From Chloroflexota bacterium (lineage in GTDB: Bacteria > Chloroflexota > Dormibacteria > CF-121), in NCBI GenBank assembly GCA_005882525.1, contig VBGO01000081.1, forward strand, positions 1-17,194: 17,194 nucleotides of DNA, read 5' to 3'. This document shows, one piece after another, positions 1 through 7,549 of the stretch. The position numbers and the translations under genes are program-made. A model generated the notes under the pieces. It was not told the DNA's origin. It made no database searches and was given only the letters and a program-made list of their open reading frames with translations. Numbering within the stretch: the stretch's first letter is position 1; each line of letters opens with the position of its first letter.

Positions 1-464
<464 letters not shown>

Positions 465-490
465 AACCTCAACCCAACAGGGCTGGGGTT
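465..490 (-). other. Hairpin abutting the 16S 5' end in the rRNA leader
   Basis: On the minus strand AACCCCAGCCC (490-480) pairs with GGGTTGAGGTT (475-465) across a four-base loop TGTT. The stem has eleven positions with one mismatch and one G-U pair. It ends exactly where the mature 16S is expected to begin, so it may guide 5' processing or keep the leader out of 16S folding. The structure is visible in the sequence; the role is inferred. Confidence 0.55.
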
Positions 491-557
491 AAAGAATCGA
501 ATCAGGGTCCCCACGACGTTTCGAAGGGCCTTCTCGGAGAAGTCCGTTCCACTCTTC

Positions 558-571
558 AATTGTTAAGGTGC
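558..571 (-). promoter_or_regulatory. boxA-like antitermination site in the rRNA leader
   Basis: The minus strand reads GCACCTTAACAATT, matching the E. coli rrn boxA GCTCTTTAACAATT at 12 of 14 positions. It lies in the transcribed leader, about 50 bases after the expected transcription start and about 95 before 16S. boxA in rrn leaders recruits NusB/S10 antitermination factors so that untranslated rRNA transcripts escape Rho. A weaker similar stretch, TTCTTTAACC, lies at about 488-497. Confidence 0.6.
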
Positions 572-589
572 TCGCCGGACCCTAAGCGC

Positions 590-606
590 GCGGGATTTCC
601 TCCCGC
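590..606 (-). promoter_or_regulatory. Small leader hairpin upstream of boxA (boxB-like position)
   Basis: GCGGGA and TCCCGC form a perfect six-base-pair stem around a five-base loop. It begins about 12 bases after the predicted transcription start and precedes the boxA-like site. In E. coli rrn leaders a boxB hairpin precedes boxA in the same order, so this may be its equivalent. Sequence similarity to known boxB elements was not assessed. Confidence 0.45.
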
Positions 607-624
607 CTCTCGGGCAGCTTGTGA

Positions 625-655
625 ATGATACTCTATCTCGTCGCGCAGTTGTCAA
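625..655 (-). promoter_or_regulatory. Promoter of the 16S rRNA operon
   Basis: On the minus strand a perfect -35 TTGACA (655-650) is followed after 19 bases by TATCAT (630-625), five of six to the -10 consensus. The 19-base spacer is long; a poorer hexamer, TAGAGT, lies closer with a 14-base spacer. Transcription would start near 618, giving a leader of about 153 bases. The promoter lies between the PRC-barrel gene and the rRNA, so rRNA synthesis need not depend on the upstream protein operon. Bases 656-710 hold short inverted repeats but no T-run that would mark a terminator. Confidence 0.6.
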
Positions 656-710
656 GAAGGTGCGAACGCCTCCATATCCTACCCCGGTAGCACGGGCCCA
701 AACCCGCCTT

Positions 711-974
711 TTACCGGTACTCGGGCAGCTGCTCGAGCTCGTCCGCAGCCAGGTCCGTATAGACGCGCCGGGTGGTGATCTTCGGAATCCGATCGGCCCG
801 CACCTCGACGTTGCGCCCGCCGTGCGCCAGCCGCACCACGATCCCGTGGAAGATGTCGCCCTCCTTGTCGCCCAGCAGCTCCTCGGCCCGGCCGATCTCC
901 TCGCCCGCCTGGTCCATCACCGGGGCCTTCTCCGGCATGGCCAACCAGGCGACCTCGCGCTCCTCATCGTCCAT
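711..974 (-). CDS. Small PRC-barrel-like protein
   Basis: This predicted 87-residue acidic soluble protein has no signal peptide or membrane segment. Residues 15-75 follow the PRC-barrel pattern: a V-x-D-x-x-G-E-E-I-G turn near residue 18-27, an acidic loop, a strand ending in GIVVRL, then VRADRIPKIT and a C-terminal ELEQLPEY motif. PRC-barrel domains occur in the ribosome maturation factor RimM and in many short stand-alone proteins of poorly known function. Its ATG directly follows the recR TAG stop with no base between, so it is probably translated by coupled reinitiation from the same mRNA. It is the last protein gene before the 16S promoter. Family assignment is by pattern only and the function is unknown. 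Confidence 0.8.
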   Translation of the reverse strand: MDDEEREVAWLAMPEKAPVMDQAGEEIGRAEELLGDKEGDIFHGIVVRLAHGGRNVEVRADRIPKITTRRVYTDLAADELEQLPEYR

Positions 975-1574
975 CTAAACGGCGCGCCGCCCGCTGAACG
1001 CCCGAGCCAGCGTCAGCTCGTCGGCGTACTCCAACTCGCCCCCCACCGGCAGGCCGTGCGCCAGCCGGGAAATCCGCAGCCCCAGCGGGGCCAGTTGCTC
1101 GGCCAGATAGGCCGCTGTCGCCTCGCCCTCCATGTCGGGGTCCGTCGCCAGGATCACCTCCGCCACCGGTTCCCGACGGAGGCGGCGAAGCAACTCGGCG
1201 ATCTTGAGCTCCGAGGGCCCAACCCCATCGATCGGCGACAGGGCACCGTGCAGGACATGGTAGAGGCCGTGATACTCCCCGGTCCGCTCGATAGCCAGGA
1301 CATCCAGCGGCTCTTCCACCACGCACAGCACGTTGCGATCCCGCCGGCTGGATAGGCAGATGGCACACCGCTCGCCTTCGGCGATGAAGAAGCACTCGTC
1401 GCAGAACCGGATCCGCGCCTTGACCTCGACCAGGGCCGCGGCCAGCCGGTCGACCGACTCCCGCGGCGTCCGCAATATATAGAAGGATAGGCGCTGGGCG
1501 GTCTTGGGCCCGATGCCGGGCAGCCGGCCAAGCTCCTCCATCACGCGGGTCAGAGACGGCGGGACCTCAGCCAA
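975..1574 (-). CDS. recR: Recombination mediator protein RecR
   Basis: This 199-residue protein has the usual RecR length. An N-terminal helix-hairpin-helix (LPGIGPKTAQRL, residues 18-29) is followed by a four-cysteine zinc finger (C58, C61, C70, C73). A Toprim domain follows with VVEEP (85-89) and ATDPDMEGEATA (143-154), and the protein ends in the conserved LAHGLPVGGELEYAD block. RecR works with RecF/RecO to load RecA on SSB-coated gaps. The start is a TTG: it gives the normal MxExPxSLxRVMEELxRLPG N-terminus, and AGGGG overlapping the ybaB stop lies five bases upstream. The next in-frame ATG would remove conserved residues. The gene sits seven bases after ybaB in the classic dnaX-ybaB-recR order. 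Confidence 0.97.
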   Translation of the reverse strand: MAEVPPSLTRVMEELGRLPGIGPKTAQRLSFYILRTPRESVDRLAAALVEVKARIRFCDECFFIAEGERCAICLSSRRDRNVLCVVEEPLDVLAIERTGEYHGLYHVLHGALSPIDGVGPSELKIAELLRRLRREPVAEVILATDPDMEGEATAAYLAEQLAPLGLRISRLAHGLPVGGELEYADELTLARAFSGRRAV

Positions 1575-1581
1575 CCGGCCC

Positions 1582-1899
1582 CTATCCCATCAAGCCAGGC
1601 GGTAGTCCCATCCCCGCCGTCAGCGCGCCCATCTCTTTGGTCGCCAGCTCGCGGGCCTTGTCCATCGCGTCGTTGACGGCGGCCAGCACCAGGTCCTGCA
1701 GCATCTCGACATCAGCCGGATCGACCACCTCGGGCTTGACCGTGACCGAGAGCACCTTCTGGTGACCGTTGGCCACCACCTCGACCATGCCGCCGCCGGC
1801 GGTGCCGGTGACCGTCTTCTCGCCAAGTTCTTCCTGAACCTTCGCCATGCGGGCCTGCATCTGCTGGATCTGCTTGAGCATCTTGAACTGCTGACCCAT
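1582..1899 (-). CDS. ybaB: Nucleoid-associated protein, YbaB/EbfC family
   Basis: This 105-residue protein matches the YbaB/EbfC family in length and layout. It has an N-terminal amphipathic helix rich in Q and M (MLKQIQQMQARMAKVQEEL), a central two-strand GGGMVEVVANGHQKVLSVTV core, a VDPADVEMLQDLVLAAVNDA helix, and a G/M/P-rich C-terminal tail ending GLPPGLMG. Members form dimers shaped like tweezers that bind DNA. Its ATG follows the dnaX TAG stop with no gap, and AGGGAGAGG in the dnaX end gives a good ribosome binding site about four bases upstream. Clustering with dnaX and recR is conserved widely in bacteria. Confidence 0.96.
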   Translation of the reverse strand: MGQQFKMLKQIQQMQARMAKVQEELGEKTVTGTAGGGMVEVVANGHQKVLSVTVKPEVVDPADVEMLQDLVLAAVNDAMDKARELATKEMGALTAGMGLPPGLMG

Positions 1900-3435
1900 C
1901 TAGCCTCTCCCTCGGGGGGTGACCCGCACATTGGTCGCATCGAACCGGTTCATGGCCTCTTTCACCAGCGGGTCGTCGGCGATCGACGCGGCCGGGCGCC
2001 CAGGCGCCGGCGCCGCGGTGGCGGGCCCCTTCTCTCCCGCCAGCAGCTCGACCCGAGCGTCGGGCCCGAAGATCTCGCGGATTGCGCCAAGCAGCGTGTC
2101 GCGGTTGGAGGCCTTCTGCATCAGCTCGGCATGGGTTGAATACTGGAACTCGATCCGCACCAGTCCGTCCGTCGCCGAGGCGAGCCGCGCCTGAATCAAT
2201 AGGCTCCCAACCGGCTTCGGCAGCTTCTGTTTCAGGGCATCCCATCGCGGGTCGGGACCCAGCACCTCGGGCTGGGCGTCCATGGCCGGCTCGATTAATC
2301 TCTCACCACCAACCGCCTCCGCCGTTGGAGCCGCCACCGGCACGGTCGCTGGAATGGGACGCGTCATGTTGGAGAGGAGGGTGACCTCGAGCAGCAGTCG
2401 CGCGTCGGCGCCTTTGCGCAGCTCCGGCTCCATCTCCATCAGGCCCTTCCACATCGCCAGCAACGCATTCCGTCCCGCCGCCCGGCCGATCTTCTCCAAA
2501 CCGGCGGACGCCGCACCCCCGAGACTTTCGGCATCCCGGTAGCCGACCGAGAGCAGCGCCGCCTCCCGGATCGCGCCCAACAGCCCACGGACCAGCTGCC
2601 GCACGTCGCCACCCGCGTCGTAAAACTTCTGCAGCTCGCCCAGCGTCTTGGCCGCGTCGCCCTCGGTGACAAGCGCCAGCAGGCGCACTAGCGTGTCGGG
2701 GTCCGCCAGCCCCAGCAGCTCGTGCGTCTTCTGCACGGTCAGCTCCTCACCGCCCTGCGAGATCAGCTGATCGAGCAGCGTGATGCCATCGCGCATGCTG
2801 CCCCGTGCCAGCCGGGCGAGCAAGGCGAGGCTCTGCGGGTCAACCTTGACCTGCTCGTCCTCGACGATCGATGCCAGGTGGGCCGCGATCGCGCCGGTGT
2901 CGATCCGGCGGAAGTCGAACCGCTGGCACCGCGAGGCCACCGTGAGGGGGATCTTGTGCGGCTCGGTCGTCGCCAGCACGAAGACCACATGCGCGGGCGG
3001 CTCCTCAAGGGTCTTCAGCAAGGCGTTGAAGGCCTCTGTGGTCAGCATGTGCGCCTCGTCGATGATGTACACCTTGACCCTGAGCGTCGCCGGCAGATAC
3101 TTGACCCGCTCGCGGAGATCGCGGATCTCGTCGATGCCACGGTTTGACGCCGCATCGATCTCGATCAAGTCGACGGCCGCGCCGGTCCCAATTTCGACGC
3201 AATTCGTACAGACGCCGCACGGCTCCGCGCCCTTCAAGTCCAAACAGTTGATCGCCTTGGCGAGGATCCGCGCGGTCGAGGTCTTCCCGGTTCCGCGAAC
3301 CCCCGAGAAGAGATAGGCGTGCGCGACGCGCCCCTGCTCGACGGCATTCCGAAGCGTCTGGGCAATCGCATCCTGCCCGACCAGGTCGCCAAACTTCTGG
3401 GACCGGTACTTGAGGTATAGAGTCTGGTACGCCAT
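1900..3435 (-). CDS. dnaX: DNA polymerase III subunit tau/gamma
   Basis: This 511-residue clamp-loader ATPase begins MAYQTLYLKYRSQKFGDLVG, the standard DnaX N-terminus; the open frame extends upstream but that part has no DnaX similarity. Visible motifs are Walker A GVRGTGKT (45-52), a zinc module (C64, C73, C76, C79), Walker B VYIIDEAH (122-129), the SRC arginine-finger motif (168-170) and sensor 2 GSMRDGITLLDQ near 218. A P/A-rich linker near residue 375 leads to a tau-type C-terminal domain. I see no A-rich slippery run, so a programmed frameshift producing gamma is not evident. The ATG has only weak Shine-Dalgarno complementarity; a GGAGG lies too far upstream (about 30 bases). The gene starts 86 bases after the TrxR-like gene. 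Confidence 0.97.
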   Translation of the reverse strand: MAYQTLYLKYRSQKFGDLVGQDAIAQTLRNAVEQGRVAHAYLFSGVRGTGKTSTARILAKAINCLDLKGAEPCGVCTNCVEIGTGAAVDLIEIDAASNRGIDEIRDLRERVKYLPATLRVKVYIIDEAHMLTTEAFNALLKTLEEPPAHVVFVLATTEPHKIPLTVASRCQRFDFRRIDTGAIAAHLASIVEDEQVKVDPQSLALLARLARGSMRDGITLLDQLISQGGEELTVQKTHELLGLADPDTLVRLLALVTEGDAAKTLGELQKFYDAGGDVRQLVRGLLGAIREAALLSVGYRDAESLGGAASAGLEKIGRAAGRNALLAMWKGLMEMEPELRKGADARLLLEVTLLSNMTRPIPATVPVAAPTAEAVGGERLIEPAMDAQPEVLGPDPRWDALKQKLPKPVGSLLIQARLASATDGLVRIEFQYSTHAELMQKASNRDTLLGAIREIFGPDARVELLAGEKGPATAAPAPGRPAASIADDPLVKEAMNRFDATNVRVTPRGRG

Positions 3436-3521
3436 CTGCTGCCGCGACAATTCTACGGGCACGCCTCCGCCGCTGCGCCCCCAATATCGATCCGCACCGC
3501 GCCTCCCTTCGTGGCCCGGCG

Positions 3522-4586
3522 TTACCGGGCGGCGCCCACTCCGTGCTCGGCTTCCTGGCGAACCAGCTGCCGCACCAGCGCGATCGCGAGCGACCCCTCG
3601 AGGATGGCGGACGACACCCGCCTGACAGCGCCCCGGCGCACGTCGCCCGCCGCGAATACATGGGGCACGCTGGTTTCCAGCAACAGCGGCGCGCGCTCGG
3701 TCGGCCAACCGTGAGGCAACCTACGGCCGGGCACCAGCTCGTCGCCGGTCACCAGGTAGCCGTCCTCATCCCGCAGCAGCGACCCCTTCAGCCATTCCGT
3801 GTTCGGGTCGGCGCCCATCATCACGAACAAGGACCGCGTCCTCGCTGCCTCCGTCGTGCCGCTGACGCGATGCCGAAGCCGCAGGCCCTCCAGGCGTCCT
3901 TCGCCGAAGGCCTCGATCACCTGGGTGTTGACCCGGACCCGGACGTTCCGCGTGCGATCGATCTCTTTGGCCAGACCCGCCGGGACGCTGGAGGCAATCG
4001 AGCCGGCCCGGACCACCATCGTCACATTGGTCGCGTGCTTTGCCAGGTCGAGCGCTGCCTGTCCGGCTGCCGCGGTCGCGCCGACGATGAAGACCTCCTG
4101 GCCGGCCATCGCCGCCGGCTCCGACACCACGTCGGCGTAATGGACCCCGGCCCCGGTCAGTTTGTCAACGCTCGGAATCCCGAGCGTGCGATACGCGATC
4201 CCGGTTGCGATCACGACCGCGTGAGCGGAAATCGTGGCGCCCTCAGCCAGCGTCACGGCCCGGACCGCGCCCCGCGACGACAAGCCGACCGCCGGCGTCG
4301 TCAATGCAAAGATGGCACCTAACCGTTTGGCCTGCTCATAGATGCGACGGGTGAGCTCGGCGCCACTGACACCGTCCGCGAAGCCCGGATAATTTTGGAT
4401 CACCGGGCTCGCCACGGCGGAGCCTCCCGCGGCATAGGCGTCGACCACGGTGGTCTTCAGACCATCCGCCGCCGCGGACACCGCGGCAGCCAGTCCCGCC
4501 GGGCCGGCCCCAATCACCGCGACGTCGTAGATCTCGGGCCCGGTCACGACCGCCAGTCTACGGATTTGAGGAGCGCATCGCGGCAT
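3522..4586 (-). CDS. Thioredoxin-reductase-like FAD oxidoreductase lacking redox cysteines
   Basis: This 354-residue pyridine-nucleotide oxidoreductase has an FAD-binding GAGPAG (26-31), a central ATGIAYRTLGIP segment (127-138), and the C-terminal FAD motif FAAGDVRRGAVRRVSSAILEG (the first residue is about 311). The order matches TrxB. However, the CxxC that normally sits just before the NADPH-binding strand is missing: the equivalent region is YADVVSEPAAMAGQEVFIVG. The NADPH motif itself reads GATAAAG (169-175) where GGGNSAG is usual in related proteins. The only cysteine is C4, which is lost if the GTG at 4547 is the real start; that start would give MTGPEIYDVAVIG. It may be a ferredoxin/flavodoxin-type reductase or use another acceptor. 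It lies upstream of dnaX on the same strand, and may be cotranscribed. Confidence 0.9.
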   Translation of the reverse strand: MPRCAPQIRRLAVVTGPEIYDVAVIGAGPAGLAAAVSAAADGLKTTVVDAYAAGGSAVASPVIQNYPGFADGVSGAELTRRIYEQAKRLGAIFALTTPAVGLSSRGAVRAVTLAEGATISAHAVVIATGIAYRTLGIPSVDKLTGAGVHYADVVSEPAAMAGQEVFIVGATAAAGQAALDLAKHATNVTMVVRAGSIASSVPAGLAKEIDRTRNVRVRVNTQVIEAFGEGRLEGLRLRHRVSGTTEAARTRSLFVMMGADPNTEWLKGSLLRDEDGYLVTGDELVPGRRLPHGWPTERAPLLLETSVPHVFAAGDVRRGAVRRVSSAILEGSLAIALVRQLVRQEAEHGVGAAR

Positions 4587-4637
4587 CCCCCGCCAGCCGA
4601 GAATCCCTGACTGCCGCTTCCGTCACCATAGGCGGTG

Positions 4638-6023
4638 ATGGACACCCCGATGCGCTGGCGCGAGCTCTTTCAGCAGGGCCGCGGCAGGCTGACCACCGGC
4701 ATCCTCCTCGTCGAGTTCATGGTCGCGGTCGAGGCGCTCGTCGTGATCGCCATCATGCCAGCGATTCGGCGCGATCTCGGAGGGCTCGAGTTCTATGGGC
4801 TGGTCTTTGCCGGGTTTTCCCTGGCGGCCCTCGTGCTCTCGCCGATCGCCGGACGCGCGGCTGATCAGCGTGGGCCCGCCCAACCCTTCTTCCTGTTCGG
4901 AACGATCTTCATCGCCGGCACCGTGTTCTGCGGGCTCGCCCCATCGATGCCGTTGCTCGCGCTGGCACGGGTGATCCAGGGTGTCGGCGCAGGCGGCTCC
5001 TACACGGTTGCGCTGGCGGCGGTGACGCGAATCTACCCGGAGTCCGGCCGCGCCCGCGTCCTCGCGTTGCTCGCCGGTGCCTGGATCGTGCCTGGCTTGC
5101 TGGGCCCGTCGTTCGGCGCCCTGATGGCAAGCACACTGGGATGGCGGTGGGCCTTCGTCTCGATCATTCCGCTGACCGTCATCGCGATGGCGCTCGCGCT
5201 GCCGGCGCTGCGCGCCGTACCGGCCGCCGAACGACCGTCTCAACTATCGATCCGATGGCCGTTGGAGCTGGCGGCGGGCGTCGCTGCGCTGATCAGTGGG
5301 CTGTCGCTCTTGTCGTGGCTCAGTGCGCCGCTCGTGGCCGTGGGCAGCTGGCTGACCTGGTCCGCGCTTGGCCACATCCTTCCTCCGGGATCGCTTCGCG
5401 CGCGACCGGGACCGCCGGCCGCCATCATGACGATCTTTTTACTGCTCATCGCGTTCGTCGGTGCCGACTATTTCATTCCGTTGATGCTGACCGGGATCCG
5501 CGGCAGGTCGCTGGCCGAAGCCGGCGCCGTCATCACGCTGGGCACCGTGAGCTGGTCGCTCGGCAACTGGTGGCAGTCACATGCCGTCGTCCGTACCTCA
5601 TCGATCACGCTCATTCGCCTGGGCGGTGCGATCCTGACGATCGCGATCATCGGCATCCTCGCAACGCTGGCAGGTGCGTCGCTGGCCATCTCGTACATCG
5701 CCTGGTTCGCCGCCGGGGTCGGCATGGGAATCGCCTATCCGACTGCGTACCTCGTGATCATGCAGGGCGCCGACGCGGCCGGCGCGGGGTCGGCGGTGAG
5801 CTCCGAGCAGGTGGCTGAGCGTCTCGCCCTCGCGCTCGGCGGCGGGCTCGGGGGTGTTTGCATCGCGCTCGCGGAAGGGCTCCGCGCGTCGCTTGCCGCA
5901 GGGCTCGCCGGAGCATTCGGGCTCGCGCTGCTGGCCGCACTCGCCGCCATCGCGCTCGCGCCCCGGCTGCCCCTGACGCTGGTCCAGGCCGCGCCGGAAC
6001 GCCTCCATGAGCGGCCTCTTTGA
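4638..6023 (+). CDS. MFS transporter, multidrug-exporter type
   Basis: This 461-residue, strongly hydrophobic protein has about 12 or more membrane segments spread along its length. MFS motif A appears as GRAADQRG (72-79) in the loop after the second segment, and RVIQGVGAGG (111-120) is the motif B region typical of proton-driven drug exporters of the EmrB/QacA kind. A later GVGMGIAYPTAYL block resembles the second-half helices. The substrate cannot be read from sequence. ATG at 4638 has AGG five bases before its spacer; an adjacent GTG at 4635 is equally possible. The gene diverges from the TrxR-like gene across about 50 bases, in which both promoters would have to lie. The alkylation-repair genes follow 50 bases downstream. 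Confidence 0.9.
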   Translation: MDTPMRWRELFQQGRGRLTTGILLVEFMVAVEALVVIAIMPAIRRDLGGLEFYGLVFAGFSLAALVLSPIAGRAADQRGPAQPFFLFGTIFIAGTVFCGLAPSMPLLALARVIQGVGAGGSYTVALAAVTRIYPESGRARVLALLAGAWIVPGLLGPSFGALMASTLGWRWAFVSIIPLTVIAMALALPALRAVPAAERPSQLSIRWPLELAAGVAALISGLSLLSWLSAPLVAVGSWLTWSALGHILPPGSLRARPGPPAAIMTIFLLLIAFVGADYFIPLMLTGIRGRSLAEAGAVITLGTVSWSLGNWWQSHAVVRTSSITLIRLGGAILTIAIIGILATLAGASLAISYIAWFAAGVGMGIAYPTAYLVIMQGADAAGAGSAVSSEQVAERLALALGGGLGGVCIALAEGLRASLAAGLAGAFGLALLAALAAIALAPRLPLTLVQAAPERLHERPL

Positions 6024-6061
6024 ATGTCCGATTTCCGCTAGCGCGATCCGCCCCTACCCGC

Positions 6062-6067
6062 CAGAAT
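6062..6067 (+). promoter_or_regulatory. Possible -10 element of a leaderless Ada-AlkA transcript
   Basis: CAGAAT ends exactly six bases before the ATG at 6074. That is the spacing expected when transcription starts at the start codon itself, as is common in high-GC bacteria. No Shine-Dalgarno sequence precedes this ATG. No good -35 is present at the usual distance, so an activator might be needed, which would fit control by the Ada-type protein itself. Speculative. Confidence 0.3.
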
Positions 6068-6073
6068 GGGTGC

Positions 6074-7549
6074 ATGCTCGCCTCACCGCTCGACTTCGAA
6101 CGCTGCTATCGGGCGGTCGAGAGCCGCGATGCCCGCTTCGACGGCTGGTTCATCACAGCCGTCAAAACGACCGGCATCTACTGCCGGCCGAGCTGCCCCA
6201 CGCCGGTGCGGCCGAAGCGAGAGAACGTGTCCTTCTATCCGACCGCGGCGGCGGCACAGTCAGCCGGGTTTCGCGCCTGCAAGCGCTGTCGTCCGGACGC
6301 CTCGCCGGGTTCTCCGGAATGGAACGTGCGCGGCGACCTGGTCGGGCGAGCGATGCGCCTGATCGCCGACGGGATCGTCGACCGCGATGGTGTCAGCGGC
6401 CTGGCCCGGCGTCTGGCCGTCAGCGAGCGCCATCTTCATCGTCTGCTCCTGAGTGAGCTGGGCGCCGGCCCGCTCGCGATCGCCCGTGCGCAACGCGCGC
6501 AGATCGCACGGACGCTGATCGAAACGACCGACCTGCCGTTTACGGACGTGGCGTTTGCGGCCGGCTTCGAGAGCATCCGCCAGTTCAATGACACGACGCG
6601 CGAGGTGTTCGCGCTCACCCCCAGCCAGCTGCGGGCAGCGGGGCGGCGCCGTGGTGATGTCGCGGAAGGGACACTCACGCTGCGCCTCCCCTATCGTCCT
6701 CCGCTCGACTGGTCGGCGCTGTTCGGATGGCTCGGCGCCCGCACGCTGCCCGGTGTCGCCGAAACGCGCGGTCGCGCCTACCGGCGCACGCTGCGCCTGC
6801 CACGCGGCGCCGGATTGGTCGCGCTCGAGCCGGTCGATTCGCACATCCGATGCGCGCTCCGGCTCGAGTCGATGGCCGACCTGACGAGCGCGGTGCGACA
6901 GTGTCGCCGCTTGCTCGACCTCGACGCCGATCCCGTCAGCGTGGTCGAGGTGCTGTCGCGGGATCGGCGCCTCTCGCGAATCGTCAAGCGTCGTCCCGGG
7001 TTGCGGGCGCCCGGTGCGGTCGACGGGACAGAGCTCGCCATCCAGGCGATTCTCGGACAGCAGGTCTCGCTCGTCGCCGCGCGCACGCTCGCCTCGCGCC
7101 TGGTGACCGCGCATGGCGACCTGATCAAGATCGCCGACCCGACCCTGACGCACCTGTTCCCACGGGCGGACGCGATCGCCGAGGCGGACCTCTCCCGGCT
7201 TGGCGTCCCCGCGGCACGACGGGCGACGCTGCATGCGCTGGCCCGTGCCGTCGCGGGAGGAACGCTGCTGCTCGATCCGGGCGCCGACCGCGCCGCAACG
7301 TACCAGCAGCTCCTCACACTGCCCGGCGTGGGCGAGTGGACCGCGGGCTATATCCTGATGCGCGCGCTGGGTGATCCCGACACATTCCTTGCTGGCGACC
7401 TCGGGATCAAGAAGGCCGGCGCGCGACTCGGCCTCGGCAGCAACCCGCGCGCGATTTCCGAACACGCCACCACCTGGCGGCCCTGGCGATCCTACGCCAC
7501 CCACCAGTTATGGGCAACGCTCAGCGACACCCACAGGGAGGTCTCATGA
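6074..7549 (+). CDS. Ada sensor / AraC HTH / AlkA DNA glycosylase fusion
   Basis: This 491-residue protein has three parts. Residues 1-80 are an Ada zinc domain with the four ligands C37, C41, C69 and C72, in TTGIYCRPSC and FRACKRCRPD; in Ada the first of these accepts methyl groups from methylphosphotriesters. Residues 85-190 are an AraC-type DNA-binding region (GLARRLAVSERHLHRLL and DVAFAAGFESIRQFN). Residues 200-491 are an AlkA 3-methyladenine glycosylase with GQQVS near 328, the hairpin LPGVGEWTAGY (416-426) and the likely catalytic aspartate D442 in AGDLGIKKA. The same fusion is known as AlkA in Mycobacterium tuberculosis, next to ogt as here. The ATG at 6074 gives the normal Ada N-terminus; a TTG at 6020 would overlap the MFS gene. 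It probably senses alkylation and activates its own operon. Confidence 0.95.
   Translation: MLASPLDFERCYRAVESRDARFDGWFITAVKTTGIYCRPSCPTPVRPKRENVSFYPTAAAAQSAGFRACKRCRPDASPGSPEWNVRGDLVGRAMRLIADGIVDRDGVSGLARRLAVSERHLHRLLLSELGAGPLAIARAQRAQIARTLIETTDLPFTDVAFAAGFESIRQFNDTTREVFALTPSQLRAAGRRRGDVAEGTLTLRLPYRPPLDWSALFGWLGARTLPGVAETRGRAYRRTLRLPRGAGLVALEPVDSHIRCALRLESMADLTSAVRQCRRLLDLDADPVSVVEVLSRDRRLSRIVKRRPGLRAPGAVDGTELAIQAILGQQVSLVAARTLASRLVTAHGDLIKIADPTLTHLFPRADAIAEADLSRLGVPAARRATLHALARAVAGGTLLLDPGADRAATYQQLLTLPGVGEWTAGYILMRALGDPDTFLAGDLGIKKAGARLGLGSNPRAISEHATTWRPWRSYATHQLWATLSDTHREVS
7535..7541 (+). promoter_or_regulatory. Ribosome binding site of the alkyltransferase gene
   Basis: AGGGAGG lies four bases before ATG 7546 and seven before ATG 7549. 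Both codons are possible starts. The first overlaps the AlkA stop as ATGA, the second has the better spacing; they differ by one methionine. Confidence 0.65.

Noticed and set aside
529..542. Small palindrome CTTCTCGGAGAAG in the leader
   Set aside because: The stem is only five pairs with a three-base loop and has no position-specific meaning that I can support.
548..560. AATTGAAGAGT in the leader, resembling the E. coli 16S 5' end
   Set aside because: The true 16S start with the full 27F sequence is about 90 bases downstream; the match is short and probably chance.
656..710. Terminator between the PRC gene and the rRNA promoter
   Set aside because: Short inverted repeats such as CTACCGGGGTAG exist but none is followed by a T-run on the minus strand.
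621..1355. 244-codon plus-strand open frame over the PRC and recR genes
   Set aside because: It lies opposite well-supported recR and PRC genes, has no recognisable domain, and is rich in H, Q, R and P as expected of a high-GC antisense frame.
1900..3435. Programmed frameshift in dnaX
   Set aside because: I saw no run of A or AAAAAAG-like slippery sequence in the gene, so only full-length tau is supported.
3436..3708. N-terminal extension of dnaX
   Set aside because: The extra 91 residues show no DnaX similarity and overlap the TrxR-like gene; ATG 3435 gives the standard N-terminus.
6020..6073. TTG start for the Ada-AlkA fusion
   Set aside because: It overlaps the MFS stop and adds residues unlike Ada; ATG 6074 starts at the normal place.
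6260..7504. 414-codon minus-strand open frame
   Set aside because: It is fully antisense to the Ada-AlkA fusion, which has complete motifs; the frame has no recognisable domain and a composition typical of antisense frames.
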